Shown here: positions 45,938 to 59,298 of the stretch, piece by piece
Numbering within the stretch: position 1 is the first letter of the stretch
Layout: the number at the start of each line of letters is the position of its first letter
Assembly: GCA_964058845.1 (NCBI GenBank)
Contig: CAXKVR010000261.1
Span: 62,001-126,000 of the forward strand
Length of the DNA: 64,000 nucleotides
Direction of reading: 5' to 3'
Source of the DNA: Carex sylvatica
Lineage: Eukaryota > Streptophyta > Magnoliopsida > Poales > Cyperaceae
Position numbers and translations under genes: made by a program
Notes under the pieces: generated by a model
Seen by the model: the letters and a program-made list of their open reading frames with translations, nothing else
Databases searched by the model: none
What the model was told of the DNA's origin: nothing

Positions 45938-46867
45938 TATGCCTTAATTACTACGTCTTAAGGTAAAATTCGAGGTCGACTTAGGTATTAAATTTTAATT
46001 TTAGAAAGTTTGTAAAACGTACTAAATTTTTTCCTCTGACATCATTAAATTTTTTAACTAGTATTGTGTCCGTGTGTTAAAACTGAGATATTTTATAAGA
46101 GAAAAAAATCATACAAAATAACATATTTTCATAAAAAAAAAAACTAATAACACATGATATTTTTAAATAATATATAAACTTCCATCTACGCATAAATGAC
46201 ATATTTGTTTTGATCTTTTTGACATATTTTCATAAAAAAGAAAATGAACTCGTACAAAATAACATAGTAAATAACAATAGCATTGCTTAAATGTTGTAAA
46301 AAAATAGAAAGAAATGAAGACATAATTACATAACCAATCATTTATCAATCAATTTAAAAGTTTCTTAAATAACATTTAAAAAAATAAAAAATCAATAATA
46401 ATTAGAAAGATGATACAATTTAGACGTGACAAATACGTGTGGCGAGTACATGGTACCTAGAAAAATATCAAAATTATGCATAGAATCATAATATTTGATC
46501 TGAGAGTTAATATTAAATCTGAAATTTATCTTTTCTTGCTTAATATAAAAATGGAGAAAGATTTCATATTTTAATTATAGCTCACGTCACCTGTATTTAT
46601 ATAAATGACCTCATTTCCTCATCCATTATATTTTCCCTTTTAGTAAATTATCATCAATTCGGGTATGTTCGACGTGATACTATTTACGTGGGAAAAAGAA
46701 AATTCACTCAGACTGAATTTTTTTTTCTCACGTGAACAGTAATTTTTCAGTTCAAAATTGAATGTTCATATTCCTATTCATATTTCCAATGGGAACGCCG
46801 AACACGCCCTTCATGTGTCATTCAACGTGGGTATTGATATAAAATAAACATTTAACAAATAAAAATG
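45938..46867. other. AT-rich intergenic DNA, nothing recognised
   Basis: Low-complexity AT-rich sequence with no gene or clear repeat that I could support. Confidence 0.35.
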
Positions 46868-47105
46868 TAGAATTGGTCCTTTTCCACCCTCAAGAGAAAG
46901 GAATAAAGCTGGAATTAATAAAACAAGAAACGGTTACAAAGTACAAACAATTGGGAAAATTTATGGGACCCATTTTTTCTTGGCCATTACTTGAAATAAA
47001 AAATAGCATAATTTAGAACATGAAAAGTTTTAAACAACTTTTCTTCTAGGTTGACATTTAAGAGAAAAAATTTATTCTCTTTGCTTGTTGGAGTACCTCT
47101 CATCA
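46868..47105. repeat. Second duplicate block, unit 2
   Basis: Partner of 44265-44530, in the same orientation. It lies about 2.06 kb after block B, against 1.36 kb between the corresponding blocks of unit 1; the MITE at 45645-45934 explains part of the difference. Confidence 0.55.
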
Positions 47106-48881
47106 CTATAAATTACAATATTACCGCATGTTCTGAATAAATTTAAAAATACATATGGAAAATCAAACAGCATACAAGAAGGTCTCCGAATAATATATAT
47201 ATTATTTTTGGATAAAATAAAATAAAATCTGATGAATTGCAGGTGATGTTTTTGTTAAGTGGGAATTTAATGTAAATGTTTGATGCTTAGGCATCAAAGG
47301 TACTTTAATATCGTTCTTATAAAAATCTTATTGGATGAAACAATGATACAATGGTGAAACTAAAATATAAATAGTAGATTTTTCACATATCATGATAGAA
47401 AAAAAATCAAAAACATCTTTAAATAATCACTCCCGTATATTCTTTAAAAACAGAAGCAAATTGAAAAAAAAAAAAAATACATTAGGGATGCCACGCAGGA
47501 CAGTACTACCTTAATCTTTCCGATTTTTTTATTTATATCAAAAAAAAATATAAATTTAAAAAACTAACCAAACCGCGCGTTTATTTCGAAAACTATCCAA
47601 ATCGAAAAAAAAAATTCGGTAAATGGATATTAAAACTGGAAAAAAAAATTCCGGAAATTTTTTTTCCTGTTTTAGGATTTTTTTTTTAGGAAATTTTTTT
47701 TTCCGATTTTTTTTTAAAAGTTTTTATAATTTATTTATTTTTTGCATTGAAGTATTATAAATATTTAATATATTTTTTTAAAATAGATTAAATAGTTCGT
47801 AAAAAATAACAGCTATTTCTGAATTAGCGCTATTCTTGTGTTATTCAAACGTTATTCCTGTATCGCCAGGAATAGCACAGCCTGCTGATTTGAACCGTTG
47901 TTCCGAAACATTGGGTAAACAAAAATAAAATATATAAAAATGTGACAATATGAAAAGAAGCAGATGTCTGTCGACTTTTGACAGTTGAATTGACGAGACG
48001 GTGCCTATGGTCGTTTCCTGTGGGAAATCGGAACCTAAGCTTATGGTCCAAAAATATGATGTTTGACATTCTTTTTAATAATTTTGAAAATTAAAATTAT
48101 GCATCTATCGTATGGAGAATTTCTCCTTAATCATTATGTTAGACGTGGTTTTCAATTTAATTATTGACTAAAACAATTTTAAAATTAATCAAACATTAAA
48201 TTTATGAAATTTGAGAGCAATTTTTTTATTTTATTAAAGAATCCTGGTACACTCTAACATTTTGCATATGTTATTTTTAAAAATTAAACTTGCGATCGCT
48301 TTATAAAGAAATGGAGTTTGTGCCTATGTAGTAATAGTAATAATAATCTCCATTCTTATATTATGCACGTAGTTGTTCTGATGTGCCAACGACTCAAATT
48401 AAAAAATAAATTTTCAAATTGACTATCAACCCTCTAATCACATAACTTGTATTATTTTGATTAAATACATCTATTTTATGCGTAGAAGCTTAAAGTTAGT
48501 TAAAAACATACTTGCCACATACATCTATTTTTCTTTGTTTCATTTCTCATTTTTCTCTATAGTTTTGACGAAAAAAATTGAAGCAATCACATCTTTTTAG
48601 ATGTTGTCTATAGCTACTATATATTTGTAAATAGATAAATAGCAAATTTTGTATTAATAAAAACAATCATATTTTTCTGATTTGAAAAAAATTTCGATTT
48701 CTCAACTTCGCTGACAATCCAAACAATTATCATGATCTTTAGATTCATTTTACCTCGGAAGGTTCATTTCCAAAGTTGGTTAGAAGTTCTTATTTACCTG
48801 GCCTGGCCAACGTTTATATATATAAGTTGCTTCTCATTCTCATTCAGATTTTCTCTTCTCACTAATTAAGGGACTTAGTAG
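47106..48881. other. AT-rich intergenic DNA with homopolymer-dense stretch
   Basis: The stretch 47465-47720 alternates A and T homopolymers around TTCCGG. The stretch 47790-47890 is an inverted relative of part of 59299-59490. No gene was recognised. Confidence 0.4.
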
Positions 48882-49858
48882 CCTACAAGTAGGGATGGCA
48901 AAAAAATTCGAGGTTCGTAATTCGATTCGGGTTTGATTCGGATTTGATTCGATTCGAAATGGATTCGAATTGAAACGAATCAAACCAGGTTCGGTTCGAA
49001 ATTAATTCAAACCAAACTCAAACCTAGCCTGATTCGATCGAAATAGGTTCGTGATTTTTTTGTGGTCCGAATCTCATAAAATCACCGGCCATTCATTTTA
49101 CTTGATCAGATCGAATCTCATAAAATTCGGCCATTCATTTTACTTGGGGAAATTAAAAAGCACATGAGGCCATTCATTATTTCATTTAACCTAGCCGTCT
49201 GGGAGACTCCCAGCCTCCCATGCTCTCTGACTCGCTCTAAACCCTAACTTGGCCATCGCTCCTCTCTCTCTCGCAACAGTATTGCTCTCTCTCTCTCTAA
49301 GCCAACAGTACACCTCCGTCGATTGGAATTCTGCCGTCGACCTAGGGTTTAGAGCTAGGGTTCCAGCACCATCGTTAGCAAGGTGATTGAACACCAACAA
49401 AAGTAAATCGTTTAATTTTTCCGCCGACCTAGGGTTCATAGCTATTTCTTCTTATACTAGTCATTACCAGTAACTTATCTGAATCTGATATACTGATAAA
49501 ACCTTTAGCTAATATACTGATATACTGATATACTAGTTTTTCTTGCCTTGGCTGATATACTGATAATCCTTTCATGCAGATTTGCGCCCTTCTCAACTGT
49601 GTAGAGTTGGATCTGTTGTTTCAGCTGCAGATTGGCAAATTAGTTTAAGTATGTTTCTTATAATTAATTTTAGTAATTTACTTGGGGATTCTTTCTATTT
49701 TATCTTTTATATACATTTCTATTATACATAACTTGTCTATTTGCCTAATTATACTTGTTGATTTGCATCTTTTAATTATACTTACTAATTTGTCCCTTTT
49801 ATATTTTAATTATACTTGCTGATTTGCATCTTTGTTTATTTGCTTAATTTTTTTATAG

Positions 49859-52800
49859 AATATCGCGGGTTGAATCTTCTCATACTCCCACTAATGAGGT
49901 GGAAGAAGGTGAAACTATAGATACCGACAATGGCAGTGAGAAAATTCTCATAGATGTTGATGAGACTACGGTAGTTGACCTAACTGAAGAAAATGTTAAG
50001 GGAAAAGATTCGAAAGTCGGATGCAAAAGAAAGTCGGAAGTGTGGGAGTGGTTTAAAATGTTTGATGTGGATGTGAAAGGGCCCAAAGGGACAACAGTGA
50101 AGATACAAAAGGCCGAGTGTACCCAATGCAAAAAAAGGTACAATGTGAACCTAAGTGGTAGTACTTCTCACCTCTTAAAGCATGTTAAAGCATGTTTTGA
50201 AATTAAACGAGTCAAAAGAATATCACTATCGGGTACGTTGAAATTTCCAAATAATAACCAAGTTGGGTATGATGTAGTGAGAGGGAGCGGGGGTTATGAT
50301 CACATGAAATGTCGGGAGATTATTGCAAAGATGATCATGAATTGCCATTCTCGTTTATTGAACACTATTGGTTTAATGTTCTAATGAAGTACAACAATCC
50401 CTTGTATCAAAGAGTGACTAGAAACACCATAAAAAATGATTGCATAAAGTTTTTTGAATCTGAAAAAGAGAAGATTAAAAATATTTTCAAGCATGCCAAA
50501 ATAATATCACTCACTTCTGATTGTTGGACTTCAAATCAAACCATTGATTACATGGTTATAACCGCTCATTACATAAATCCAGATTGAAAGTTGCAAAAAA
50601 GAATAATTAGTTTTATTGAGCTTGCACCACCTCACACTGATGAGGCAATCTCGGATGCCATTTTGGAGTCTCTTAGAAAGTGGGGTATCTTAAACAAAAT
50701 TGGAACAATTACCCTAGACAATGCATCCAATAATGATAAGGTTGCGCTCATTTTGAAGTCCAACTTTGAGGTAACAGGCATGTTGCATTTTAATGGTTTT
50801 TTTTTTTTTCATGTGAGATGTTGTGCTCACATATTGAACTTGATAGTGCAAGTTGGACTTGACCGAATTAATGATTGCATTGTCAAGATTAGATAAGGTG
50901 TTAAGTACCTTAGAAAATCCCCAGCTAGATTGTGTTGGTTGTAGCAATAATCTTTTTCGTCTATTTGACTAATTTGGAAAAACATACAATTATTGAATTT
51001 TATGATTTCTTTTAGTTTTGAAAAATATGTAGGTTCAAGTAAAATGGAATTGCAAAATGGAATACTTGGACTGAAGAAATCATGAAGATGTTTATCAAAA
51101 ATTCGAATTGTAAAATCAGAAGCTTGGTAAAGTAAGTCTGAGGTTGTTTAAACAGGGATAAAACATTGGTAACGTTTGTAAAATGTTGTAACGTTTTAGG
51201 CATGTCTGAAACACTGAAGAAATAATTGATCAAACTCAGAAAACAAAATAAAACGGTGTAACGTTTTCATGAAACGTTATAACGTTTTAAGTTGTCAGAA
51301 CAGCTGTAATATAACTGCGCAAATTAATATGAAATGTTACCACGTTTTACAAACCGTTGTAACATTTTAGAGAAGTTCAGAACTGCTCAATACAGCTGTC
51401 TACATTCTCCCTTAAACGTTGTAACGTTTCAAGAGTGTCAGAGCTTTCAACACAGCTGTATCAGAATTCAAAATAAAGCGTTGTAACGTTTTACAAACGT
51501 TGTAACGATTTAATTAATTCTGAGCTTTAAAAATTCCTGTTTTTGATCAAGTTTGAGTCAGTGCAAAATGTTACATAATGTTATACAATCGTTGGTAATG
51601 TTTTGATCGATTAGCTGAGCTGTCAGAAAATTAAAACCCTAAATCGCATTTTGAACTAAAACGTTGTAACGTTTTAAAAAATGTTGGTAACGTTTTAGCT
51701 CACTTAGCTCATTTTTGAGTTGTTTCTATAAATAGGACTTTGGGCTTTCTTCCCAAAATAATCTGAGCCGACCCTAAACTTCTAAAACACAATTTTCTGA
51801 GAGCTTTAGTTACTCCATTGTTGTTAGAGCTTAAAACTTTAAAATCCCTCAAACAACCTCAAATCCACTTCACTAATCTCAAGTTAGATTAGATTAGAGT
51901 GATCTATTGAGTGTTTCTCTTGAGTAGCTTAAACTTAGATACCTTATTCTCATCTCTAGGAGGCCGTGTGACTTCCCTTGGTTGTAAGGATTGGCCGGAT
52001 CTCGTTCTTAGTTGACCGATTGACTTTCCTCTTGGATTGTAAGGGCTCAACGGTTCACAAGTTGTAATCATTTCGTATTGGGTAATAGAAAGGCGCACCT
52101 AGAAAAGGTTGCGAAGCCCCGGAGACGTAGGCCTTTGTTTTGCCGAACTCCGTTATCATTCCGCGTGTCTAATTTCTCTAAACTCTTTTATTTACTTTTA
52201 ATTGCGATTATTTTCTGTTTTTAAGAGCAATTAGTGGTGCCCCAAATTGAACATATTGTTCAAATTTGGAGAAGTTGCTATCCAATTAGGCATACCCACT
52301 AGGTGATCCTTGTGTTCTGATGTGAAAACTAGGTGGAACTCAACACATCGCATGCTCAAATCGGCTCTTTATTATAAGGTTGCGCTTAAAGGGTATGTCA
52401 AGAGAGATTCAACTTTTAAGTGGCTGCCCACGGAGTTGGAGTGGGCAAATACCGAAAAGGTAGTGAAGTTGCTTGATGTTTTCACTAAAGCGACAAACCT
52501 TTTTTCAGGAACTGCCTACCCTACCTCAAATTTGTTCTTAAATGAAGTGTTTAAGATTAAAAAGGCAATATGTGAGGCTTACAGTTCGTCAGGTGATTTC
52601 TTGAGTAAGATGTCTCAAGTCATGTATGTTAAGTTTAAAAAGTATTGGGGAGAAGTTAGTCTTTTAATGACTGTTGCTTCTATATTAAATCCAAGGTTCA
52701 AAATGAATTTGATCAGATTTTGTTTCAAAAAGTTGTATCAAAGTTATGAGGTTGATGCTCGTATTGAAGAGGTTAGAAGCAAGGTTGAATTGCTTTTTCA

Positions 52801-53391
52801 GAAATATGAAAGGGAATATGTGGATTCCAATAGTGTATCAAGTTCTTCAACCTTGCTTCTAGATGGTACCTCTTTAGATAATACCCAACCCGAGGATGAC
52901 TATTTTCATTTTGTGATTGAAAACCAAACCGAAGAGTCTCCAAAAACAGACCTTGAGGTGTACTTAGAAGAAAGGGTCCTTGTTGTGGGGCAAGGAGAGA
53001 AATTTGATGTGTTGGAGTGGTGGAAAGTTAATTGTGTGAAGTTTTCAATTTTGAGCAATTTTGCTCGAGATGTCCTTGGCATTCCAATATCAACAGTCGC
53101 CTCTGAGTCGACTTTTAGTACTAGAGATTGTGTACTAGATGACTACAGAAGTTTCCTAACTAAAAATATGGTCAAACTTTTGATTTGTGGAGGTGATTGG
53201 ATAAGAGCAAGCTCAACTGTCACATTGCACACCTTACAAGTAAGAGACGAGGCTTATAAAATCTATTATTCATTTATTTGATTATTGAAATAGCTTTCAC
53301 ACTTATCTTTTGTTTTTGTTAATATTTTCAGCAAACAGTCAAAGAAGAGGAGAACCTTGAAGTGAATATACCGATGAAAAAAACTGATTAG
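49859..53391 (+). pseudogene. hAT (Ac-like) transposase, broken
   Basis: Coding blocks in order: BED zinc finger (about 50036-50205: VWEWFKMF, ECTQCKKRY, HLLKHVKAC), a middle part with LTSDCWTSNQTIDYM (about 50500-50560), CCAHILNLIVQ (about 50820-50850), KTRWNSTHRML after the LTR, and the C-terminal dimerisation region ending with WWKVNCVKFSILSNFARDVL and PISTVASESTFST (about 53015-53130). A last small exon, 53332-53391, joins through a GT-AG intron after 53239. Damage: a frameshift near 50330-50340, in-frame stops at 50585-50587, 50894-50896 and 52304-52306, and the LTR at 50933-52253. No ATG lies at the usual start; ATATCGCGG at 49860 may be a mutated ATG-Ser-Arg. It once cut and joined hAT ends. 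The family is the RICESLEEPER/Ac type. Confidence 0.9.
50933..52253 (+). mobile_element. Solo LTR inserted in the hAT transposase, copy 2
   Basis: Starts TGTTGG and ends AACA. The flanks GATTG (50928-50932) and TATTG (52254-52258) match 4 of 5, and removing the LTR plus one flank restores the transposase frame across the site. Related to 4220-5581, including the AACGTT motif array and TATAAATAG at 51727-51735. No internal retrotransposon sequence remains, so it is a solo LTR of 1321 bp. Confidence 0.88.
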
Positions 53392-53509
53392 AGAAGCTCA
53401 ATATTTCAGCATGCTCAACAGGTACTTGACTCTTTGCTTTGACCATGTTGACTATTTTTTAGCAAACTGAAATACTATTTTCTTGTTCTAGCTTTGCTTG
53501 GCTGATGAT

Positions 53510-53745
53510 CTGAATGCTTATTTTGGTTGTGCTGGCTGTGTTGGATGTGCTGTGTTGACTATGTTGTGTTGGATGTGCTGTGTTGTGCTTCTCTGTTAGT
53601 TGGCTGTGTTGACTATGTTGTGTTGGTTGTATTGATTGTGTTGATTGTGCTAGTTGTGCTTTTCTATAAGCTGGTTGTATTGACTATGTTGTGTTGACTG
53701 TAGCTCCTCTCTGTGTTGACTATGTTAAGTACTTTTACTGTTATG
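53510..53745 (+). repeat. T/G-rich degenerate minisatellite in the hAT element
   Basis: Repeats around GTGTTGACTATGTTGTGTTG and GGATGTGCTGTGTTG lie between the transposase end and the right subterminal region. They are non-coding. Confidence 0.7.
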
Positions 53746-54310
53746 CCTTACCTGTTTTGCTGGCATGTTTGTAAGTTGTTGGCTATGGATATTAGGATGG
53801 GTGTAATTGTGTTTTGCTTATGGTCAATGATGTAAATAATTGACATGGCTGAAATCTTGATACTGTTTCTTTTGGAGTTCAGTGTCTAGTTTAGGATGCC
53901 ACATATGATACTACACATGATACTGAGACCTATTATGGCATTGGTTTTCTGTTTCGGGTAGCTTTCTATTTTCTGTCTATTTTTCATTTGAATTATTGTA
54001 TGTGATTGGTTGTGCTATTGTATGTTGTTTAATGGATTGATCAATGGATTGTTTAATGGATTGTAACTTTCTATTTTCTGTCTATTTTTGCACTTGTTTA
54101 ATAGATTGTTCAAAATCAGATTTCATTTCGAACCTATTTCGAACCAAACCGAACCAGTTCGAATATGTACCGAACCAAACCCAAATTGGTCTATGAGGTT
54201 TGAAATCAGATTCAATTTCGAACCAGTTTGGTTTGAAATTATTTTGAATCCGAACCCAAACCTGGAGTAGGTTTGGTTTGGTTTGGTTCGTTGCCAGCCC
54301 TACCTACAAG

Positions 54311-57300
54311 GCTACAACAATAGACTCAGTTTCAAATCCACTAAGCTGCGTCATTCATTCACTTAAGATCAAATAAAAATAAAAAATTAAACTGACTTAA
54401 TGAAGGGCGACTCTCGACAATGCATCTATCTTTGTGCTTGACTTGAAATCAGAAACGGAAGTTCCATAGGAAAATAACAACATTGTTCCTGAACTAAAGG
54501 TGAAGAAAAAGGGTTGCTGATTATGAAGTAATTGTAAGAATCAAAATAAAAAAGAATATTTTATTTTAAAAAAAAAAACACAGGCAAGCAAATAAAGTCA
54601 AGGGGGGCAAAGAACCTTAACTGTGAGCAAGTATTTTATTGACAATTTCCGATCAATGTCATCTTTAAAGTAAGACAACTTTTACAAAAAAAATTAGGAG
54701 GAGAAATTAATTGTCTTCGTATAAATTCTGGGCTATTAGAACTAAAAGCACAAATTCTTACAAATATATTCAAATTTAGCTTACCTAACCTCCTCGAAAG
54801 TTTCTCCTAGAACCTAGTTTACCAATATATATATGTATAAATTGGCTAAATGTACCTCTTTTTATTTAGAAATTGCATTTTTTACAGATGCCTAGATATG
54901 TAAAAGCTTTTGTTTTGAGTTATAAAATATTTTTTTAAGAAAAAAGAAAAGAGAACTATCAGTGAATTGTTTGCAAAATGTAATCTCGTCATAGAAATCC
55001 GGCTTTAGATATATATTGCAACGTTTTTTTTCGTACTAATTAATACGTACATTTTTATTCTTTTAGCCATGTATATGTGTTAATTATTTAGTGAGGACTG
55101 AGGAGGTTGTGTCTTGTTGGTGTATTTGCATGTAGAAGGAGCCATATTAGAGCTAGCTCCTATCATGATGAATTGCTTGCGGTAACTTCCCTTGGAGAAC
55201 AAGTTCCGCAAACCTGATTACATTACTCAATACACATTACATTTAATTAATTCAATTTTTTTTACTTAATTCATTTTCTTTAAAAGTTTTGTTACGGTAT
55301 AATATAATTAAGGTTAAGAAAATAGAATTGGATATTTTATCCAAAGGACTTTGAACAAATTTGATCCAAAGCAAACTAATCTGCGTTGAGATTTGTCTGA
55401 ATAGATATAAAATTTAATAAATTTAAATGGTCTTGTAAATCTAAACCGTTAGCATAATTTCTAAGTTAGTTTGGAATAGGAAATCCGAGTTAGCACAATT
55501 TCTGGGTTGGTTTGGTGCTATTATGAACCATCCAATGTAATAATAAAATATTATTGTTATTTTGGCATTTAAACATTGGCATTGGTGGGGCATACGATAG
55601 AGCTATCGTATATATTTTTTTTTTGAGGAGATCATATTTGGTACTATTAAATTAACAATTTTCGATATTTGGTGAAGCAATATGCAAATTCATGTATGTT
55701 CTTCATTGAAAGATCTTGAGATGGATATACACTTTCTGCTGCATATATGAGTGTATTAATAGACTTCGTCAAGAGTTTATGTTGCATTGAAAGGTTCAAT
55801 TTTATAAAATTGAATGAATTCTTAAACTGCTACATGGTTTGTCACATTAAAATCGAATGAATTCTTAGACTGCTATATAGTTTGTCACATTAAAATCGAA
55901 TGAATTTCTAGCAATCCGTCACCTTATTTCTCCTAACATCTATATTTGATTCTTACAATCAGATTATTTATTTATTTCTCTATTTCCTCTGTTTCATTTC
56001 TCATCTTCCTCTATAGTTTCGACAATGAAAATAGAACAATCATATCTTTCTGAATTTTATTTAGAGCTACTATATATTTATGAATAGATGAATAACAGAT
56101 CTTGTACTGATAGAAACAATCATATATTTCTGATTTGGAGAGAGAATATATAAACAATATAGAGAAATGAAATGTAGAGAAATTTTCATTGTTAAAATAA
56201 TTTCCATAAAAAATAAATATGTAGAGAAAATTCTTAATATGAATCATTTAATCATATCGTTTCCAATTTTGTTTCTTTACACATCATTTCTCCTCTAAAT
56301 CATTTAATGACTGTTTTGCTTGTGGAGAAAAATATATATTAAATCGCAATGATACTTTAAGAATTTTTTTCATGTTATATTTTATTCCCTTTTTTTTCCA
56401 TTTATTGTTGTTTTTTTATTTTATTATTTATTATTTGAATTATGCTTTTCTTCATTTATCTCTTTTATTTTCATTTAAATTTTTATTTTATTTTGTGTGA
56501 ATGTCAAATAAAAATGTCTTTTCATATTCTATTCAATCTTATAATATGTCTCTGTTGCAATGCACGGGCACGATAGTAGTAATATATTATTTATGTAAAA
56601 TTACTACTCATACTAGGATTATTGTGTACAAGCATGATCTATCATATTTCATAATTCAAAGGAATGTTTTTGTTATTTTTATTAAAATTATCAAAAAAGA
56701 AGAAGAGCTAATTATATATCGATCAACGTTAACATCTTTTAATGTTGTTTACAACGATAAATATTTCTCTTATACTAGAAATTAAAAGAAACTCGTCTAC
56801 AAGGGCGAAACCAAGATATGTGATAGGATGTAAAATTTTCAAAGTATAACATAATTGTATAATAATTTTAAACACAAGCTTACTTTGTAACTTTTATTAC
56901 AATATAAAAGACAAAAAAAATATTTAAAAAAAGGGGTGGGTCAGGACTCAGGAGCAATGGAGCATGTCTCCTCTTGGACCAAACTGGCTCCGGTTTTGCA
57001 CATCAATATCTAGTTACTAGACTGGTTACATTTAGTATTATGCCTGAATACTTGCAATCCAAAAGTATACATTGATTAAAGACTACATCATTATGATACC
57101 AACTATTATTATCTGACTTATAAGAGTATATACTTTGTTAGACTTTGCATAAACAGAAATATTAACAACGTTATTTTATTGAATAATTATTTTAGTACCC
57201 GCCAGGGGCGAAACTAGGAAATTAAGATTGAGAGAGCTGAAAAATCAAATGTAGTACAATTTTATTTTATAAGAGGGGCTAAAGGTATAAATACATATGA

Positions 57301-57404
57301 GAATTACAAAATTTAATGGACTAAAGTATAAAATTTTAATTTATAGGATGGCTTAGCCCCCTTTGCTCTACAGTACCCGCGCTACAGTACCCGCACTTAG
57401 AAAA
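54311..57404. other. AT-rich intergenic DNA with eroded repeat fragments
   Basis: A direct repeat of about 50 bp around AAATCGAATGAATTCTTAGAC occurs near 55810-55910. Fragments beginning GGGGCGAAAC near 56804 and 57204 look like dispersed transposon remnants. ORFs such as 56501-56785 (+) lack any domain. No gene was recognised. Confidence 0.35.
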
Positions 57405-58275
57405 ATAATGTATTATGGTTCCAACTAATTATTATTCTAAAATCTCAATAGCATCATTTCTCTATGGTTCCCACTAATTATATAGTTTCTTTTTTACAAT
57501 CCTGCACTCGTTCTCACATCAACCTTTCTCTAACAAAAATAATTGATTTCATAGGAGTAAATATTTCAATGCATAGATATAAATACTTCAGTACTTAGAT
57601 ATTAATATTTTCAGTGTCATATATAAAAAATACTTAGATATGTATACCTTCGTAGTTATAAATGCTTAAAAGATAAGATATTAACACTTTAAAAAATATT
57701 AATACTTTGATGCGTGACTTGTTATGATTATTCTTTTTCGAGTTCCCCAATCATCTCCGCGTCAGCTTTCCTCTAACAAAAATAGTTGACCTCATACATA
57801 TAAATACTTCAATGTATAAGTATAAATACTTTCAATACTTAGATATTAATATTTTCGGTGTCATAAGTAAAAAATACTTGCAAGTATAGATATAAATACT
57901 TGCGCGACGACGAGTCTGAAAGTTCGTTATTATGGATCTCATTTGAAAGAAAAAAATACGTAGGTATTAATAACATGGAAAAAAATTCAAATTATGAAAA
58001 TTTTGCAATCCCTGCAGAAAGTTGTCTTTCTGCATTTAATTTTTGATAGTCCCCTGAGGGTACAGTGCTATGGGTATTATTATCTTCGCACTACAGTACC
58101 CGCACAATAAATAATTGTTTACCTCATAACTATAAATACTTCATTACATAGGTATAAATACTTTCGTGCATAAATATTAATACTTTAGAAGAAAAAAAAA
58201 ATCAAATTATAAAGTTTTGCGATTCTCACAAAAAATTATTTTTTCACATTTAATTTTCGATAGTCTCCCCTACAG
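57405..58275 (+). repeat. Three diverged copies of a 200-300 bp unit
   Basis: Phrases such as TCTAACAAAAATA, ATAAATACTTCA, CTTAGATATTAATATTTTC and CGCACTACAGTACCCGCAC return in order near 57405-57720, 57720-58100 and 58100-58275. The unit is non-coding and highly diverged. Confidence 0.5.
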
Positions 58276-58504
58276 ATACAGTGCGGATATTGTTATCAGC
58301 TTCCTATTTTATTTCATACAACACACAAGTTATATATATTTTTATTTTAACTATGTTCTATGTGTTATACGAAATTAAAATGACTTTACGCGTGAAACGT
58401 GCAAAAACAAAAGAACAAATAGAGCCGAAAAAACTAAATTAAGAAAGTGTAAAAAAAAAAAAAAGGACAAGGTGCTGATAACTTTTTGTTAAAAAAAGTT
58501 TGAA

Positions 58505-58750
58505 GAATTCGGGGACATACGGAGAGTCGAAGGAATTCGTATTCTCTGCATTAACTCGAAAGAGAATCTTTTGAATTAATAAATATTAACAATCCGATTC
58601 TCTTTAAAAAAAATTCAGATTAAATTCACACTAATATTAAAGGTTCTCTATATCATATATCATAAGTAAGATATTGAAATTCATTAACTCAAAAGTTTTC
58701 TTTTTAAATTAATGCAGAGGATATGCATTCGAGAGCCGGAGACCGACGAC
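58505..58750. repeat. Inverted repeat, possible foldback element
   Basis: GTATTCTCTGCATTAACTCG (about 58541) pairs with AATTAATGCAGAGGATATGC (about 58708) and the pairing extends inward (AATCTTTTGAATTAA and TTAACTCAAAAGTTTTC). Borders and target duplication are not clear. The ORFs over it are not called. Confidence 0.5.
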
Positions 58751-58906
58751 AGAAGCATTGAGTTTTTTATTGAATATAATATTACCCCCATGATTAAAAG
58801 ATATGAATGGGATGTACCATGTACGGAGAGGACTAAGAATGAATGGCAATGGGAGAACGAGTCCAACGCCGTCCAATGGGCATTAAAAAGTTAGGCATAG
58901 TCCGGT

Positions 58907-58940
<34 letters not shown>

Positions 58941-59298
58941 GCGTTGCTTGTTGTCTCCGCGCTTACAAAGTCAGAATTTTTTATTTATAGAAATTATTTT
59001 AAAAATAAAATAGACCATTAGACAGTTTGCATTTATATTTGAATCTTATACAAAAAAAAGTCAAAAAACCCAAAAAAAATTGATTTTTTTTTTTAACCCT
59101 TACAAGATGTGGTCCTCTTTGTTCTTCGTCTCCTCTTGTTCGAGCTCCTCTTCAAACATAAAAAATGACGGAGCTCAATATGATTAAGGATGTGTCGGTT
59201 GTACCTAAAAGAGCAAAAAAAAAATTCAGATATTCCTACGAGATCGAAATATGAACGCATTCTATCTAATATCTTAAGTTACTTCATAATAATCTATG
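58751..59298. other. Intergenic DNA, nothing recognised
   Basis: Contains a TA repeat at 58914-58932 and T-rich and A-rich tracts. No gene was recognised. Confidence 0.35.

Larger units (their letters stand above)
48890..54302 (+). mobile_element. Full-length hAT transposon, non-functional
   Basis: Begins TAGGGATGGCAA and ends TTGCCAGCCCTA, flanked by CCTACAAG at 48882-48889 and 54303-54310, an exact 8-bp duplication. Both subterminal regions (about 48900-49080 and 54110-54290) are packed with TTCGAACC/GGTTCGG motifs. Total length is 5413 bp, of which 1321 bp is a later LTR insertion, so the original was about 4.1 kb. It encodes one BED-finger transposase (see the pseudogene). A 5' leader with CT-repeats and a probable intron lies at 49200-49858. 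Confidence 0.93.

Noticed and set aside
58684..58894. Overlapping frames on both strands
   Set aside because: They lie across an inverted repeat and show no known motif.
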